Position numbers and translations under genes: made by a program. This document shows positions 34,219 through 47,778 of a stretch of DNA of 57,223 nt, in pieces. The notes below the pieces were generated by a model. It saw only the letters and a program-made list of their open reading frames with translations. It did no database searches and was not told the DNA's origin. The stretch's first letter is position 1. Each line of letters opens with the position of its first letter. This DNA is from Didymodactylos carnosus (lineage: Eukaryota > Rotifera > Eurotatoria > Philodinida > Philodinidae): contig CAJNOQ010000281.1 of assembly GCA_905250885.1 (NCBI GenBank), forward strand, positions 1-57,223, in the 5' to 3' direction.

Positions 34219-36508
34219 TTAAGATTAATCAAGTCAGATATAATTTGTTTATTTTTTCATATTTGCATACGTATAAAGTTGATCTTATTCATTTTTTTAT
34301 GATAGAAAATTTATGTCAGATATATTTTTTGTATATTAGTACTAGTCACTTCAATAGAAGATCGATACGTCCAAAAAATAAAATTATGACTATATTCTCT
34401 TCTTTCTATGATTCGATTTAACTATGCTCGATCTAATTGTCATTATTTTTTTGCTAATCTCTATGTGAAATCATTGATTCAAATCTTCGCACATTTTTTA
34501 GAAAATTTTTCGAAACAAACATCTACGTCGAACGATGATGCACATGAACTTGACAGTTCTTCCATTCTTACAAAAGAGAACAAATGATTGATTGAAAAAT
34601 CATTCATCGTCTACAACTTAAATAACTACACCAAAAACTGGTATTAGGGATGAATTGTCGAAGCAACGATCAAAAATTCAACCTGCTTTGACTGTAGTCG
34701 AATAATCACTGAGAAATGTCAACATCAACTACCACCTCACATTAAACGATTGAAGAAAGAATGGCATTGTTGAAACGCATTTGTTTCTCCCACTAGACAG
34801 GTTGTAAAGACTACGTACGTAAATATAATCCCTGGAAAGTTTTTTACAAGGCATTTCGCATATCAGTGTTTTCCATTTATTACTATTTTTTTTTGTATGC
34901 CAGTACACCGCTTTGAAGTCTTCAAAACGTTGCATCTGATGAAATGTACTACAAAGCATAGATAGAACCGATGTCAGAGAACTACAGATCTGGTCCTGCT
35001 TAAGAATTTCTGATGGTTCACAAATTAAAAAATTTTGATCGATCGGTTCTTTTTTCGCAAAACTATACTCTTTTAAGGCCCCTTCTCGGCCAGAAATCTA
35101 TCTCGGTAACCACAAGTCTGATCTGAGCGAAAATGTTGGGGAAGGTTGGGCATGTTGAGGAATAGTTACTGTATAAGTTTCGACGCTCCAACTATCATCG
35201 TTTAGGAGATATCGCTCGAACATGGATCAAAATGGGGCATCTATCGTCCGGCAGATTTCTCCTCTCAGAAAACAGCTGAAGAGCTCGGACTGGTTTTAAA
35301 GTATAAAATGAAGTTAGAGTAACGACGTAACAGAGCCGGATTTTGAATTTTTTCTTTGTTTTAATTTCTGAAGAATTTCACCTCAAAACTTCGAAAAAAG
35401 CGCAAAAATTCGTATATCACTTTCAACACTGTAAAAGAATGACAGCCTAAATCAAAAATCGGGCTCCGTTACGTTGTTCCCATACGTCTTACCTTCAATT
35501 TAAAAACAAAAGTTCATTTTGACTTTTCGTTACGGTCAAATCTGCCGAACAGTGGGCTCCGCCAAGCAAAAAACGCAAAATAAGTTTTGATTCTGTTAAA
35601 TGCGTTTTACTTAAAAACTGTTTGAACGTTAAATAATTTGTTGATATTTTGCTAGATGTTATTGACTACGGCAGATCTAATGAACATGTGCGTGGGCATG
35701 TGCGACACATGCGTGCGCTTATGCAATACAACTGAGCTACTTGGGTACAGAATTATTTTAGTGAGAATGAGAAAGTTTTCATGCAAGAGTTGACTACTTT
35801 CACTTTCTCTCTAAGTGCTGTTGATCATGAGGAAAGAACATCGTTGTTGCCGTTACAGTAGTGTTAGATCTCTTGCTGACGAGCTTTTCTCCTCGAACAG
35901 TACATACTTTATTTTCTTTTAGTCTACAGTTATTGACTGGAACAATTTTTTAGAATTTTTTAGAATTGGTTATTTCACTTCTTTTATCAATTCTCTTAAA
36001 ATTTTTGTGTTGATGTTGCGCTATTTGTTTTTTGCTACAAGATACAAATGTGGAACAGCATCAGTCACTGTCATAAATGATGCTGTTGTTAATTCAGCAA
36101 CAGTACGTTTATTATCCTTGAACGGTTTAATATTGTATAATTATTTTCTATTAGAAAAAGTCAAATAATCATGATGACATAAATATTAATCACCATTAAA
36201 ATTGTTTATCTGAATATTTTCATTTACATACGAAATGAAATGTTCGTATTATCTTTGTAATGCAGCAGCTGCTAATCAAACTAAAGATAAAAGAAAAGAT
36301 CGAAATTATAGTGGCATTGTTGAATTTTTATAAATTAATTAAATTATTTGTTTTTCTCTTTTCTATTAAATTCGTTTGGTGATTGACACAAAAAAATAAC
36401 TGGGACATAAAATTTAGTATTTCTTATATTGCATACTGTTGTATGCATCAATGATTGATGATAATAATACGTCTTTCACCTCTGATCATGTTCTACATTT
36501 CTTTATAG
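34219..36508. other. Gap between BRCT gene B and LMBRD2
   Basis: Holds the 3' end of BRCT gene B and the LMBRD2 promoter. No further gene was recognised. The repeat at 35240-35545 is listed separately. Confidence 0.35.
35240..35545. repeat. Nested inverted repeat with GTAACAGAGCC arms
   Basis: CGACGTAACAGAGCCGGATT at about 35322-35341 faces its near-complement AATCGGGCTCCGTTACGTTG at about 35456-35475. An outer pair GGCAGATTT (35261) and AAATCTGCC (35538) encloses them. This is likely a small foldback element, more G+C-rich than its surroundings. Confidence 0.55.
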
Positions 36509-39500
36509 ATGTCTAGTATTCCAGTTGTGCTTAATATTCTACTAGCTTTTGTATTAACATTAATATTATTATATCGTTGTGGAAATTGGCGTCGACAACA
36601 ACCAATAACCATAATAGCAGTGTTTATCGCCTGGTTTTTATCGATATTGTTCGTTTTCTTATTACCATTTGACATATCACTAGTATGTTCTTTAACATTC
36701 TCAACTTGCTTCTTGTTTTATTACTTTCTGACTATATTTCTAGACTTCTTATCATCAATGTTTGAACAAGAACGCATCTTATCCAGCTGTAATCCCAAAT
36801 CCTTCATCTGTGAGTAATTACTCAGTTAGAGAGTATAGTATATGAGTGTGTCTCATTTGGGTGCGTTCGCCTTTGAGCGCATCTTATTTTAGCGCGTCTT
36901 ATGTGGATACGTTTTCAATTACACCACTCATTCTAGAGAATATTTTGAAACTTTTGAACTGTTTCTGTCATCTTTGTTTGTTATTAATTCTTAGTGGCTA
37001 GTCATCTTTTATTTTAATTTCGAAAAAGTTGTGAGCATTATTTTGACAATGTAGTTTCATTTTAAGACGAAGAACTGCTATGTACGTTTAGAAGCAGCCA
37101 CAACATCTTCCAACTGCCAAAACATAATCTAACGGTTGAGTTAGACATAGATTAAAATCATCTGTTATACGCTGAGTCTTCGATATTTGCATTTTTTTCG
37201 ATCCAGCACGTAAATTTTTAATATTATGTTGAACTAGAACATATTGTGCTTGCAATCGTCATACAGTCGTTTGTGTTTGTAGTAGCCATGATTCAATATC
37301 ATTATTTGTTCGACTATCTTGACCAAAAACGTTTCATACTTCACTATCATACTGCCCATTTAGCCAGATATTTGAAAAATAATGATAAAACAGGTGCATT
37401 TTATGTCGTATACGTATTGGTATCGAATCAACTACTTCACCATAGGTGGATTGTACTAAATGTGTCAGTAGAAATGAAATGTCTGAAATAAAAGATGATT
37501 AGTCACTGAGAATTAATAACAAACAGTAATGACAGACGCGGTTCAAAAGTTTCAAAATATTTTCAAGAATAAGTGGTGTAATTGAGAACGCACTCGAATA
37601 AGATGCGCTTAAATGAGGCACACTCAAGTGAAACCTCACCACTCAGTGACTAGTAAGTTTTCAATATATGATTTACTTTAAATATCTGATCTTTTTTCAC
37701 AAAACAGATAAATAATTCTGATTGTCCACGACCGTGGTCCTATGTTCATCCAACATCCTATAAAGTTTTATGGAGAATTATTTATTGGACATCACAATTT
37801 TTAACATGGTATGTATCACGATTTACTATTTAAAAAATTTATCAAAGCATATTTTTTTTTTCGAAGGTTTCTTCTCCCGTTTATGCAATCTATTTGTCAA
37901 ACGGGTGAATTTTCCATAAAAGGCAAAATTAAATATGCTTTAAGAACAAATTTAATATATTACGGTAGTTTACTGTTAATATTTGGCATATTAGTAATTT
38001 ATGTTGCTTCTAATTATCATTTGGATGCAGCAAAATTAAAAGTAATTATTATTATTATTTTCTTTTTTGTATATCTACATAGAATTTAATATTATTTTAT
38101 ATTTTTTCTAGGCAATTGTGGTTACAGCTTCAATAACATGGGGTTTATTTTTACTCGTATTAATGTTGGGTTATGGACTTGTTCAAGTACCATTGACAGT
38201 ATGGAATCATTCTCGTACATCATATATGTTATCACACGTTCAGTTTAAATTATCCCAACTTTATAATGAAAAAGTTGATATTGAAGAAAAACTTGATCAT
38301 ATTGTCGATGATGTATCAAAAACATGTACTCATATTAGATATAATGATCCATTAAGACAATGTCTTGAAACAATAACAAAAATTGTACCCGAACAATATC
38401 AGAATAGAATTAAATTGAATATGGACGATTATGAAGATTATTCAAATGATAATAATACGTATCATAAACAACGAACATCGGTTATGTTAGATTTACCAAC
38501 AGAAAAACAATTAATTAAGTTACATGGAAATTTAAAAAAAACTATTCATGTTCATCATCGTGTTCAAGCATCGTGGATACATATGATCGATGAAGCATTT
38601 TATCTAGAAGATTTAGTTTTAAATGAAAAAAATACAAATCATGAATTTAATCATACGTCACCATTACCAAGATCATTGTTAAGACAAAAATTATTTCAAA
38701 AACATTCATCTCTAGGTACGTTGTTTATAGGCGTATGTTTCATTTCATTTTCTCTAAAAAAGAAAAAAAGAAAAGATCTCTTTTCTCACATTGCATGAAA
38801 TGTCATACACATTTTGAATAGTTGAAATTTAAAAAATCATCGTTCAAAGTGGAAACAAACGTCTTATAGAATTTATGAAAAATCTCATAGAAGATACTTT
38901 AGACGTTAAAACAACAGTAACCATTTTAAATGGAGGTTTTAAATTCAAATGTATTATTGATTTTATCAGATAAAATTATTTATCAAATCCCGCAGCAATA
39001 ATATAGTTGATTGAGAGCATAGATAGTAGAGAAAGAAAATATTTTAGAAACAAGTCAATTGAGATTATTGTAAATTTATATTGATGTTAAAAGTTATTTT
39101 TCTTTAATATTATTTATTGTATTCCGACAAACAACATAGTGAAATTGAATTGAACTTTGTATCTGTGAGATATAACGAAACATATGGCTAAATTGCTATA
39201 AATGTGACTATTAGATACTTTTAGATACTTTTATTAGAAAACATATGGAAAAGATCTAGTAAGAATATTCGATGAAATATGATGAAAATTGAAATGAAAT
39301 TAGGAAAATATTTTTACTTTTATTTTATAAATATTATTCTATTGCATTGAATAGATTTTATATGGTGAAATAAAAGCATACGATGTGTTATTTAAATGTT
39401 AACAAAGAAAACTGTTAACGAGTGAGAGTGTGAACAATCTCGAATATCAGAATTGAATTCATCCGCCGCTATTACAAATTGTTTGTAAAGCTGATTAAAA

Positions 39501-42295
39501 AATTAAAATTATGAATTAAAAATTGTCCATGTTCATGATAAAAATTTGTTCGAAAAAGAAACAAAAATCTGAATCATGAAGATTTTATCAATACTGGAAA
39601 AGTGAATAGACTTGAGATAAAAATAAACGTATGTCCGAATGATGAAAAAATAAGAAAGCTGATTACACGTTTTTGTAATGAATAACGTATGAATGACGAT
39701 ATTAATAAAGTTGAGTCATACATGACAGTTTTATAAATAGTTATGCAAACCAGAGATCGGTCTGGGTCGGTTTTTTTTCCACCCGGTCTGTATCTGGGCT
39801 CACGAATATTGGCCCGATTTGTTCCGATCCGGAGAGAACGCATAAATTTTTCGGAGCGGCTCGTAGAATGTATGCGGAACGGATACATTTGGATATATAG
39901 AACGGATACTCAAATTTTTGGAACTAATTCTCCAACGATAGGAATTACATAAATAGTGAACACGCTAAATACTGCATACTGTTAACTAAGACTGAAAAAG
40001 AAGTGGTATTCTGATCGTTCTCTATCATTTTCCTTCGCCTTAGCAAACGATCTTAACTAAACATTGTTGTTCTTTTTATTATACTCAGAATGGTATACTT
40101 ACTGCTTAATTCGTCCATGGTTTTTGCGTATATGTGGTGTAGCATTGGGTGCAATGTCATTAATTGTTATTTGGTCTGAAATGACATTTTTTAGTACAAA
40201 ACCGATATTATCAATATTTGCCGTAACATTAAATGCAGCACGAAAACATTATGATTATTTTACAATTGAAGTATGTCATGTTTCTATTGATATTTAAATT
40301 ATTTTTAAAATGAATTTCTTTTCTTTTTATATTAGATCTTCTGTTGGTTTAGTATATCGTATTTGTGTATATGCGCTTATTATACAATATTTCGTATGCG
40401 AATATTCAATTATTTCTTTTTATCATTATATCATTTAACAGATGAAAATAGTTTGATATTTGCTGCTACGTATGTTGAAAGAGATGTTAAATAGCTCTAT
40501 CATCTATTTCAAAGTTTTTTCTAGATTTTTTTGTCGTTTAACCGCACCACTTAGTTTCAATTTTCTTGGACTGGTACATCTTGATAAAGCGATAGCAAAA
40601 GAAATTACTCATGAAACTGTCTTTACAAGTGTAAATGTCTCGTTTTAATTGATTAAGACTTATTTTCTACAAATATCTTATTTTATCTAGATAATGGGTG
40701 GTTTGTATGTAATACCAATTATATCAAAAGGATTTAATATTTATTTTCCAATGTTGATATTTTTTCTTTGCATTGGAACATTTTTTCGACTTGGTAGTCG
40801 ATGTTTAAGATGTATTGGTATTCAACAATTTTTCTATGATGACGATATTGCTTCAGAATATGTTGATGATGGAAAAAATTTAATGAAACGAGGTACTTTT
40901 TACAGGCTTTTCTATAGACTTTCGACACACACACACACACACACACACACAATTAAATGGTTTCAATACGGCTCTATGGAGAGATACTGTAGTTTTCCAG
41001 TGCAAATTCAGCTTTTATATGGTACTTTCTCTAAACTCGTTTTTGCTTGTTTTCCCCTAGAGAGGCGAAATTTTGGCGGTACGTTGCCTAATCAAACAAC
41101 AACGACAACAGCCGCACAACGTCGTGATCGCCGACGAGAAATTGAAGAAAAATATGGTCTATCAGGAGTAATAACATCATCAAGAACTACCGATACAATA
41201 GCAACAGATATTATACAACCGAATTCAAATGGTAAGTTAGTTTATTCCCATTATGTATATCTGGTAATCTTTGCTTATTCTATCGTAGAAAATCATCAAT
41301 TGAAACCATCACTAAGTTATGATGAACCATTATTGAATCTCAACAATGACAAAGGTTATTTATCTCCTATCCAACCAATCTTATCAGGTTAATATTTTAT
41401 ATGTTTCAATATACACTTATCGGTTCTTCTAGCAATAAAGCCAAATAGTTACGAGATCTGTTGGAAGAGAGTTTTTATTAGCGCTTAGATTGAATCAGAG
41501 ATGTCAGAGCCAAGTGAGAAATGATATAGATTACAGTTAAATCCTAAATGATTTGCAAAGATTTTTCAATATACCATAATTTGATGGTAAAAAGAAGCCA
41601 AATCGAGTGGATAACTTTTTAAACTGATTAGTGCGCTTTATGATGTTTGCACAAATAAATAGAATCTTTTGTTTATCTTTCTATTGGTTTTAAAAAACTG
41701 TCACAAATGTTAATAATGCTAAATCGCAAATTGATAATAACAATTTGATCATCGTGCTATGTTAATCTAATTAAGCTTGAAAGAAAAGTACTCAAGACGA
41801 CCCTGGTTCGACTATGACTTGAGAATTAAGAGTGATTTTACTTGATCAGACCTCTATTAGGATGTTTGTCATTGATTGGTTTTGTTTGTTTATTGAAAAA
41901 AATCTTATCATTATTTATAAGAATATTCTCTATCGATAGTTTAAACAATCAGTGACGATTGTACGATAATTATCTGCAATGAAAATTAAGAGATTAACAA
42001 GTACATGATAGAACTTTTTCAGACACCGTTAAAACAGTGAAAGTCAAATTAGGTGATGAATGTTTTATTTTTTTGTTTGTATAATTATTTCTTGACTTTA
42101 AATCGTAGGAAATAGAACTAACCGTTGTGCAGATTGATTCCAGTATTAGCTCAAATGTATTATCGTATATATTTCTACCTTTCTTCTTTTTAAATATGAA
42201 AAATGCTAATAAAAATTACGAAATGTTTTTGTTTCTCTCTTACAGGTTCATCAAAGAGAGGACTTCCTCCGACAAATATCTTCAATAATGTTTAG
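36509..42295 (+). CDS. LMBRD2: LMBR1 domain-containing protein 2
   Basis: Multi-pass membrane protein of the LIMR family; the human protein is linked to beta2-adrenoceptor signalling and Wnt control. Exons: 36509-36682, 37708-37808, 37867-38041, 38112-38715, 40089-40270, 40336-40469, 40525-40630, 40691-40892, 41061-41231, 41289-41387 and 42246-42295, about 665 residues against 695 in human. The first exon is mainly membrane segments ([18 protein letters not shown]). Family blocks are clear: [46 protein letters not shown], then a cytoplasmic loop with [50 protein letters not shown] and [10 protein letters not shown]. The C-terminus ends in PPTNIFNNV, like the DDV end of the family. The ATG directly follows an acceptor (TTCTTTATAG). 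The first intron carries a foldback element. Confidence 0.95.
36825..37655. mobile_element. Foldback element in LMBRD2 intron 1
   Basis: Arms of about 170-200 bases (roughly 36825-37035 and 37480-37655) are near-complementary. Shared words include GAGCGCATCTTATT/AAGCGCATCTTATT, CAATTACACCACT and AATATTTTGAAACTTTTGAAC. The roughly 450-base centre has no transposase. It fills most of the first intron (36683-37707). Confidence 0.75.
38716..40088. other. Long LMBRD2 intron 4 with a GGATC/CGGAAC-rich patch
   Basis: Mostly A+T-rich. At about 39745-39910 a more G+C-rich patch has words such as GGTCTGGGTCGG, CCGATCCGGAG and repeated GAACGGATAC, unlike the flanking DNA. It may be an inserted repeat; no ends could be defined. 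Confidence 0.4.
40926..40952. repeat. (CA)n microsatellite in LMBRD2 intron
   Basis: An uninterrupted run of about 13 CA units inside the intron between exons 40691-40892 and 41061-41231. Confidence 0.9.
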
Positions 42296-43308
42296 CAAGA
42301 AAATGTTCAATTATTTCGATAATAAAAATTTTGACAACAACGACGTACACTAACGACATTTCTCACACAAGTGATCATTCTCAGTATAATTTGCTTTCAA
42401 AGCAACATTTCTCATGTACTTTTTTCAGAGTTGAATAACATTTTCTCCGATCTATGGATAAATTCTCATTGATCTTCTCTAACTTTGGATCTTAACTCTT
42501 TCTCTTTTTCTTCTGAGATCTCTATTTTTGAAAATATTTTCCGATATCAACCAATTAAAACAAAATCAGATTTAGGATCTAATCATTGATTTATTCTCAT
42601 AACAGGTATATTTATTTATTTTTTGTTCATATTTTTCTTTTTTATCATTTCCACGATGCATTGATTCCCACGAAAGGATATACGAATTAGCCGTGGAATT
42701 TTTTTTTAATATAAAAAAAATATATGATACTCAAACGAAATTTTAGTCATGTTATTTTATATTATCTCCATGTGATTTTATTTGTTTGTTGTTTATTGAT
42801 GTTTTTAATTTATTTTGCTGAACTATAACAGTTGTATATTTATAAGTGAAAGATGTTGTACAGTTTGTTTTGTATTGTGTGTAATAAACGTTAAAAAAAG
42901 ATATATCAAATTTTAATTGTATTTTCTCTTAATCATGATCTTAAAAGATATTTTTCAATGAGAATTGAGATGTTATTCATTTACCAAGATTAAAAATAAT
43001 ATATAATTTGATAAAAAATATCTAAAAATCATCTTGAGATCTTAGAATAAAACATCGTTACTGTTCTTATGCCATCAGTCATCTAATCTCGTTTACACAA
43101 GAAAAAGAAAGAACAGTGTGACTAATGTGTATCAAACATAAAAGAAGAAGAAAAAAAAAATATTTGTTTTTTCTTTTCTTTTTTTTCTCTCTTATCTGCT
43201 GACTTGTTTCATATACAGGGGTAACACATCTAGTGAGGAGCAAGTGTGCTTTTGTCATTATTGGCATAGTTCCTTTTTTTTTTCTAGAATGTTTTATATT
43301 TTATAAAA

Positions 43309-43626
43309 ATGAACACAGGTGAACCCCAACCAACAACAAATACTTTAAATAATTTGGCAGCTGTTCGTGCTGATGTTCGTGATACGACAACTGTTTTACA
43401 TACAACCATTGATAAATTAATTCAACGTGGTGAAAATTTAGATAATTTAAATACACGTGCCGAAGATTTATCTGGTTCAGCTTATTTATTTCATGGACGT
43501 GCTAGACAAGTTCGTCGACGAATGCGATGGGAAAATTATAAAGTGACAATCATAATTGTATGCGTTGTTATTGCTATTATTACAATTGTTGTTTTAGTAA
43601 TTGTGCGCCCATGGAAAAAAAAATGA
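43309..43626 (+). CDS. VAMP: Synaptobrevin/VAMP-type R-SNARE
   Basis: A vesicle SNARE that pairs with syntaxin and SNAP25-type partners in membrane fusion. One uninterrupted frame of 105 residues, the usual size of short VAMPs. The SNARE helix covers about residues 13-72. R40 in KLIQRGENLDNL sits at the zero layer, the defining arginine of R-SNAREs. A basic juxtamembrane stretch (RRRMRWENYK) precedes one transmembrane helix at about 79-100 (ITIIIVCVV-like, Ile/Val-rich), and a short basic tail (RPWKKK) ends the protein, so it is tail-anchored. An acceptor (TTTTTTTCTAG) ends at 43288, so a 5' UTR intron or trans-splice is likely. It lies 1 kb downstream of LMBRD2 on the same strand. Which VAMP paralogue it matches best cannot be decided by eye. 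Confidence 0.9.
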   Translation: MNTGEPQPTTNTLNNLAAVRADVRDTTTVLHTTIDKLIQRGENLDNLNTRAEDLSGSAYLFHGRARQVRRRMRWENYKVTIIIVCVVIAIITIVVLVIVRPWKKK

Positions 43627-45144
43627 ACTATTGAATAATTGTGAACTTTCGATGTAAAGCTTTTTTATTTTTATTGCTGATTTTTTTTTCTAAAATGTTT
43701 ATTAAAATACGATATATAGACGCTGAATATTCAACATTTGCAATGAATTTCAATATACAAATCAGGACTCAAAAACAAATGAAAGTGAAATCTTCCTGGT
43801 GAAAATTTAAATTTTAAAATTTAAAAACTTAAAATTTAATTTCGTGACTTAGATATTTTTTCCAAAAATTCTGAAAACCACACCGTCGGATAGAGAATCA
43901 AATCCTGTACCAAAGGGCTCATTTGTTTTGACGTTCAGATGCTAATTTTTCTTCTAAAACATGTTTTGGTGCTTATTTTGTGAGCAATTTTATGCCCATT
44001 TAATCCAACTAAAATTTATTTTTGGCTGCATGGGATGGCAGGCACCCCAAACTATTTATCTATGTGCAAATCAGAGTTTGTTAAGTAGTTCTGTGACAGA
44101 AAAAATATATACCAAACCATTTGCAAAACAAAAAACGATGAAATTCTGTAACCGTCACTTTTACTCGATTTCCTCAGTAACGGAACTAATTGAAGAAAAA
44201 GTCGGTAGTGATTCTCATAGTCCTATGAGCTTTAATTTGGTAATTAAGCAATCATTTTAAAATTAATTTAAGACTAAACAATTTATATTTTACTGGACTA
44301 CTCCGAAAAAGACTTCCATTTTTTGAAATTCAGTAATGGCCTCTATTTTGACTACAACTTTTGAACCGCTTGTTCAATCAAGCTCAAATTATTTTTGATA
44401 GTAGAACTCCCTAGTATCCATCATTGGTATAAATTTTATTGATAAACGTTGCTTCTTTGCCGAGATAAGAGAAACTATTTTTAACAAAGTTTGTACTACA
44501 GTTGTCGCTCTCTTGAAAAAAGAAGTCTTTTGCGCATTGAAAATATAGAGAAAATCCACTCATATATTTTTGCTGTTACTCTTGCACCATATGTTTTAAA
44601 ATCTGTCACTTCAGTTTAAGGCGCATCCCTCGGGAAATATTCTTGCAGTATTATTACCGTTATTGACGAAGTATTAGTCATAATAAAGTAGAACTGTGAG
44701 GATGATTCCTAAATCTAAAGTACAAAGTGGAGAATCCAAAAATTGCTTCAATAATTTGTAAACACCTATATCTAGGTCTTCATCAAACAGCTTTTTCAAA
44801 TTTTAAATCTCTTCTGTTCGAAAAAACTTTTGAATTAAAAAGCGCGAAAACCCCTTCGAGATCTTGGTGTGTACACTAAAAGAAGTCTATCTTAAAAATC
44901 GAGGTATGTCAGGACCAGGATAATTAATTTATCTATCAAACAGAAACAAAAAAGTTTTGCTTTCGGATGAGGTTGAACGGAGAAAATCTTCGAGAAGTGG
45001 ATAGAAAAAGGAATAATAAACGATTTTGAGATAAATGCTGATTAAGTTTTCAGAAGAGGAATACACATTACCCAGATTGGGTAGGTTTAAATAGGTTCAT
45101 ATTATATGCCATTCGAAAGTTTTCGATGAATCTGATCCAGTGAT

Positions 45145-45535
45145 GCATGTGTCGGCACATGGGTATGTATATCATTCGTCGACTAAAGCAAGTGATATTG
45201 TCGACAAGTCATTTTGTCGACGAATATTTTGTTGAGAAATATGCGTGAAAAAATTACTAATGCTCAACAGCACCAATTTATACGTTGATTTTATTGAGCA
45301 GATAGAAGAAAAAATAACAGCTAGATAAAGACAATATAGATGACTAGCAGACTAACAAGATAGCAAAGTGAGGGTGAGTGTGAGTTGTCGACTGAATGAG
45401 TTATCGAGGAAAAACAGTCGAGAAACATATATCGACGAAATAAATTCGACAAAATACCTTGTCGACAAAAAGGAAATTTGTCGACAAACTATCCAATCTA
45501 TTCGACGAATGATATGCAATTCGACACATGCACAC
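45145..45535. mobile_element. TTGTCGACAA-rich inverted-repeat element
   Basis: Outer arms share GCATGTGTCG and ATATCATTCGTCGA in opposite orientation (about 45145-45205 and 45475-45530). Inside, TTGTCGACAA and TGTCGACGA words recur at both sides (45195-45230, 45455-45485). It is a non-autonomous element; target duplication not identified. Confidence 0.65.
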
Positions 45536-47143
45536 ACATATGCGGTTGCAAAATTGCTAAAACGATGTTTAGTGATCAAACCTAGATGAGTTCACATTAG
45601 GAATACATCAGTTACAGATTTTTACCAATCAACTGTAGTTGTAAAATTGTAAAACTCTCAATAACTGTAACTGCATAACTGTTACAACAACTGGAACAGA
45701 GAAGAAGTGTAAAACTAGTAAAAAAAGTATTTAACATTTTGGTTTAATATATTTGTAAAAATTTGAAAAAGTTTTGAAAAAAAACAAATTAAAAATAACC
45801 AGTAAAGTTTACTGTTACACGGTATTTTCAATCCTATAAATATACAAATAGAGTAAAATAGTATTTCCTGGAAGCTTCAAATGGTTTGGTTGAATTCTTA
45901 TGCTCAGCTTTTCTTTTACGCTCATAGCTAAAAGTAATATTCCCTTTAAAACTATAAAGACTTGATTCTCGCATTACTTTCTGAAAACAAACATTACCTT
46001 GTGCTTCAGCATTGCCGATAATCTAAAAAACCACTTTTCCAGAGGGTAGCCATCTTAATACTTATAATGTAAAACGCACTGGTAGAGTCCTGCATGTCGA
46101 ACACGAAGCCGCGGATTCGTATTGAAAAAAGTTCTTTTGGATCTGGAACATTTTTCCAGATTCTAGCTTTAGTCTTTTCTTTGGGTTTTAAAAATATAAT
46201 TAAACCGTCAATGACCAATTTCGATTAGGTGAGGGACGCCGGAAGAATTTCCCCTCCTTGTTTGAAATGAATTACTCACTTGAGAAAAAAAACTTACTCA
46301 GTTCATAAAAGAATTTGCTCACTCAGAAAAGTTGAAGGCCTTTTCTTTTGCTGGTTATCAGCTGAATTTTTTTGACAAAAAACCTACTCAGAAAAGTTAT
46401 TTACGAGACATTCTAAGAGCAAAACTCTTTCTGTGCAAATTGTTTTTTTGAGTGTATTCAAGATATTCTTTGGGTTTCTTTGTTTGTCTAAATTTCTATC
46501 GTTTCTTTTTTTGCTTTTTTTCGCGTTGTGAAGTTTAAGATTATTTATCGATATTATCTTATATTCGACACAATGTTCAAAGTGAAGAACTGTGGCTTTG
46601 TATGCCGGGTATTAATAGTCAGAACTCAAACCGAGCATTCTCTTCGTATGCTGAACTCAAACATCACGTAGAAAGAAGTCATTTTGGACAAAAATCCTTG
46701 TATTTATCATCTGGGGATTGCTACAGTGCTTTGATGGTTGTATGTGTGATATCTGAGTAGTGGTTATGTCACCACTCTATAGTAGGCATTGGTACAAAAC
46801 ATCCGCTTATTCCGAAAGTTTTCGTCTAGTATAGGTTTTTACTAGTTTTAGTTAGGAAACTTTTCCGGAAAACAAACGTTGCTACGAGATTCCGCGGTGT
46901 CGAAAATCTATGTTTTCATGCGAAACCGAACTTAGCTGCGTCAAAATGCCTTTTGGGGATATCGGCGCGTGAAATCGAGATCCCGAATAAAAGAATTTTG
47001 ATCGAAAAAATACTAAAGCTTCCCTGGCAATGTAGTTTTCCAACAACCACTGAGGCCATTCAACCTACAATTACCAGCATTCTTTTTTGAAATGGACAAT
47101 AGTCAACTACTGTCCTTTTCAAAATCATGGTGGCCATTTTTCG

Positions 47144-47778
47144 AATAGCTCGAGAACGAAATGTGGCAGTGAGTTCGAGTTTTCACCATTTCAAAGAAGA
47201 GACTTTGAGTCACATTTCAATAACTCATATTAATGACAAAATATTTTTCTAAAGTAGGGTTTCGAGGAGATCTTTGGTAAATCAGCTCATAGCTTAAAAC
47301 CTTCAAGTACAAATACTTTTGTTTTTCTTCATGGGTAGATAACCCAAAGTATCCTCTTGAAAATGGAAGTCAAGCGAGACCTTGATTTTCAGTGGTTCGA
47401 CCGTGGTATTCGATTTTCTTGGAGCCTGTAGACTGGTGTCGAGTGACTTCAGATAGTCTTGGAATTGGGTGGAAGATACGTAACTGACCACGCTGAACCT
47501 GCTGGTAATGTTTGTTTTGCATAAAGAATTCAAAAACTGAGTGAAAAGCGAGTTTTATCAAAATTAGGGTTTTTAGGCTGTTGTCACTGATATTAAAAAA
47601 TTCACAATTCACTTGGAAAACATCAGAATGGCTTGAAAACTTCAGGATGTGAAACCCCAATTTAGACTTAGAAAAATATTTTGTCATTAATATGAGTTAT
47701 TGAAATGTGACTCAAAGTCTCTTCTTTGAAATGGTGAAAACCCGAACTCACTACCACATTTCGCTCTCGAGCTAACAA
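47144..47778. repeat. Foldback with arms of about 110 bases
   Basis: Sequence from about 47144 (TAGCTCGAGAACGAAATGTGG) to 47258 (AATATTTTTCTAA) is repeated as a complement, about 95% identical, at about 47665-47778. The 400-base centre has no clear gene. Part of the arm (GAATAACTCGAGAACGGAAC, complemented) occurs a third time near 48245, so this belongs to a wider repeat family. Confidence 0.75.

Noticed and set aside
39743..39952. Plus-strand frame in the LMBRD2 intron
   Set aside because: Lies wholly within an intron, in a locally G+C-raised repeat-like patch, with no recognisable protein.
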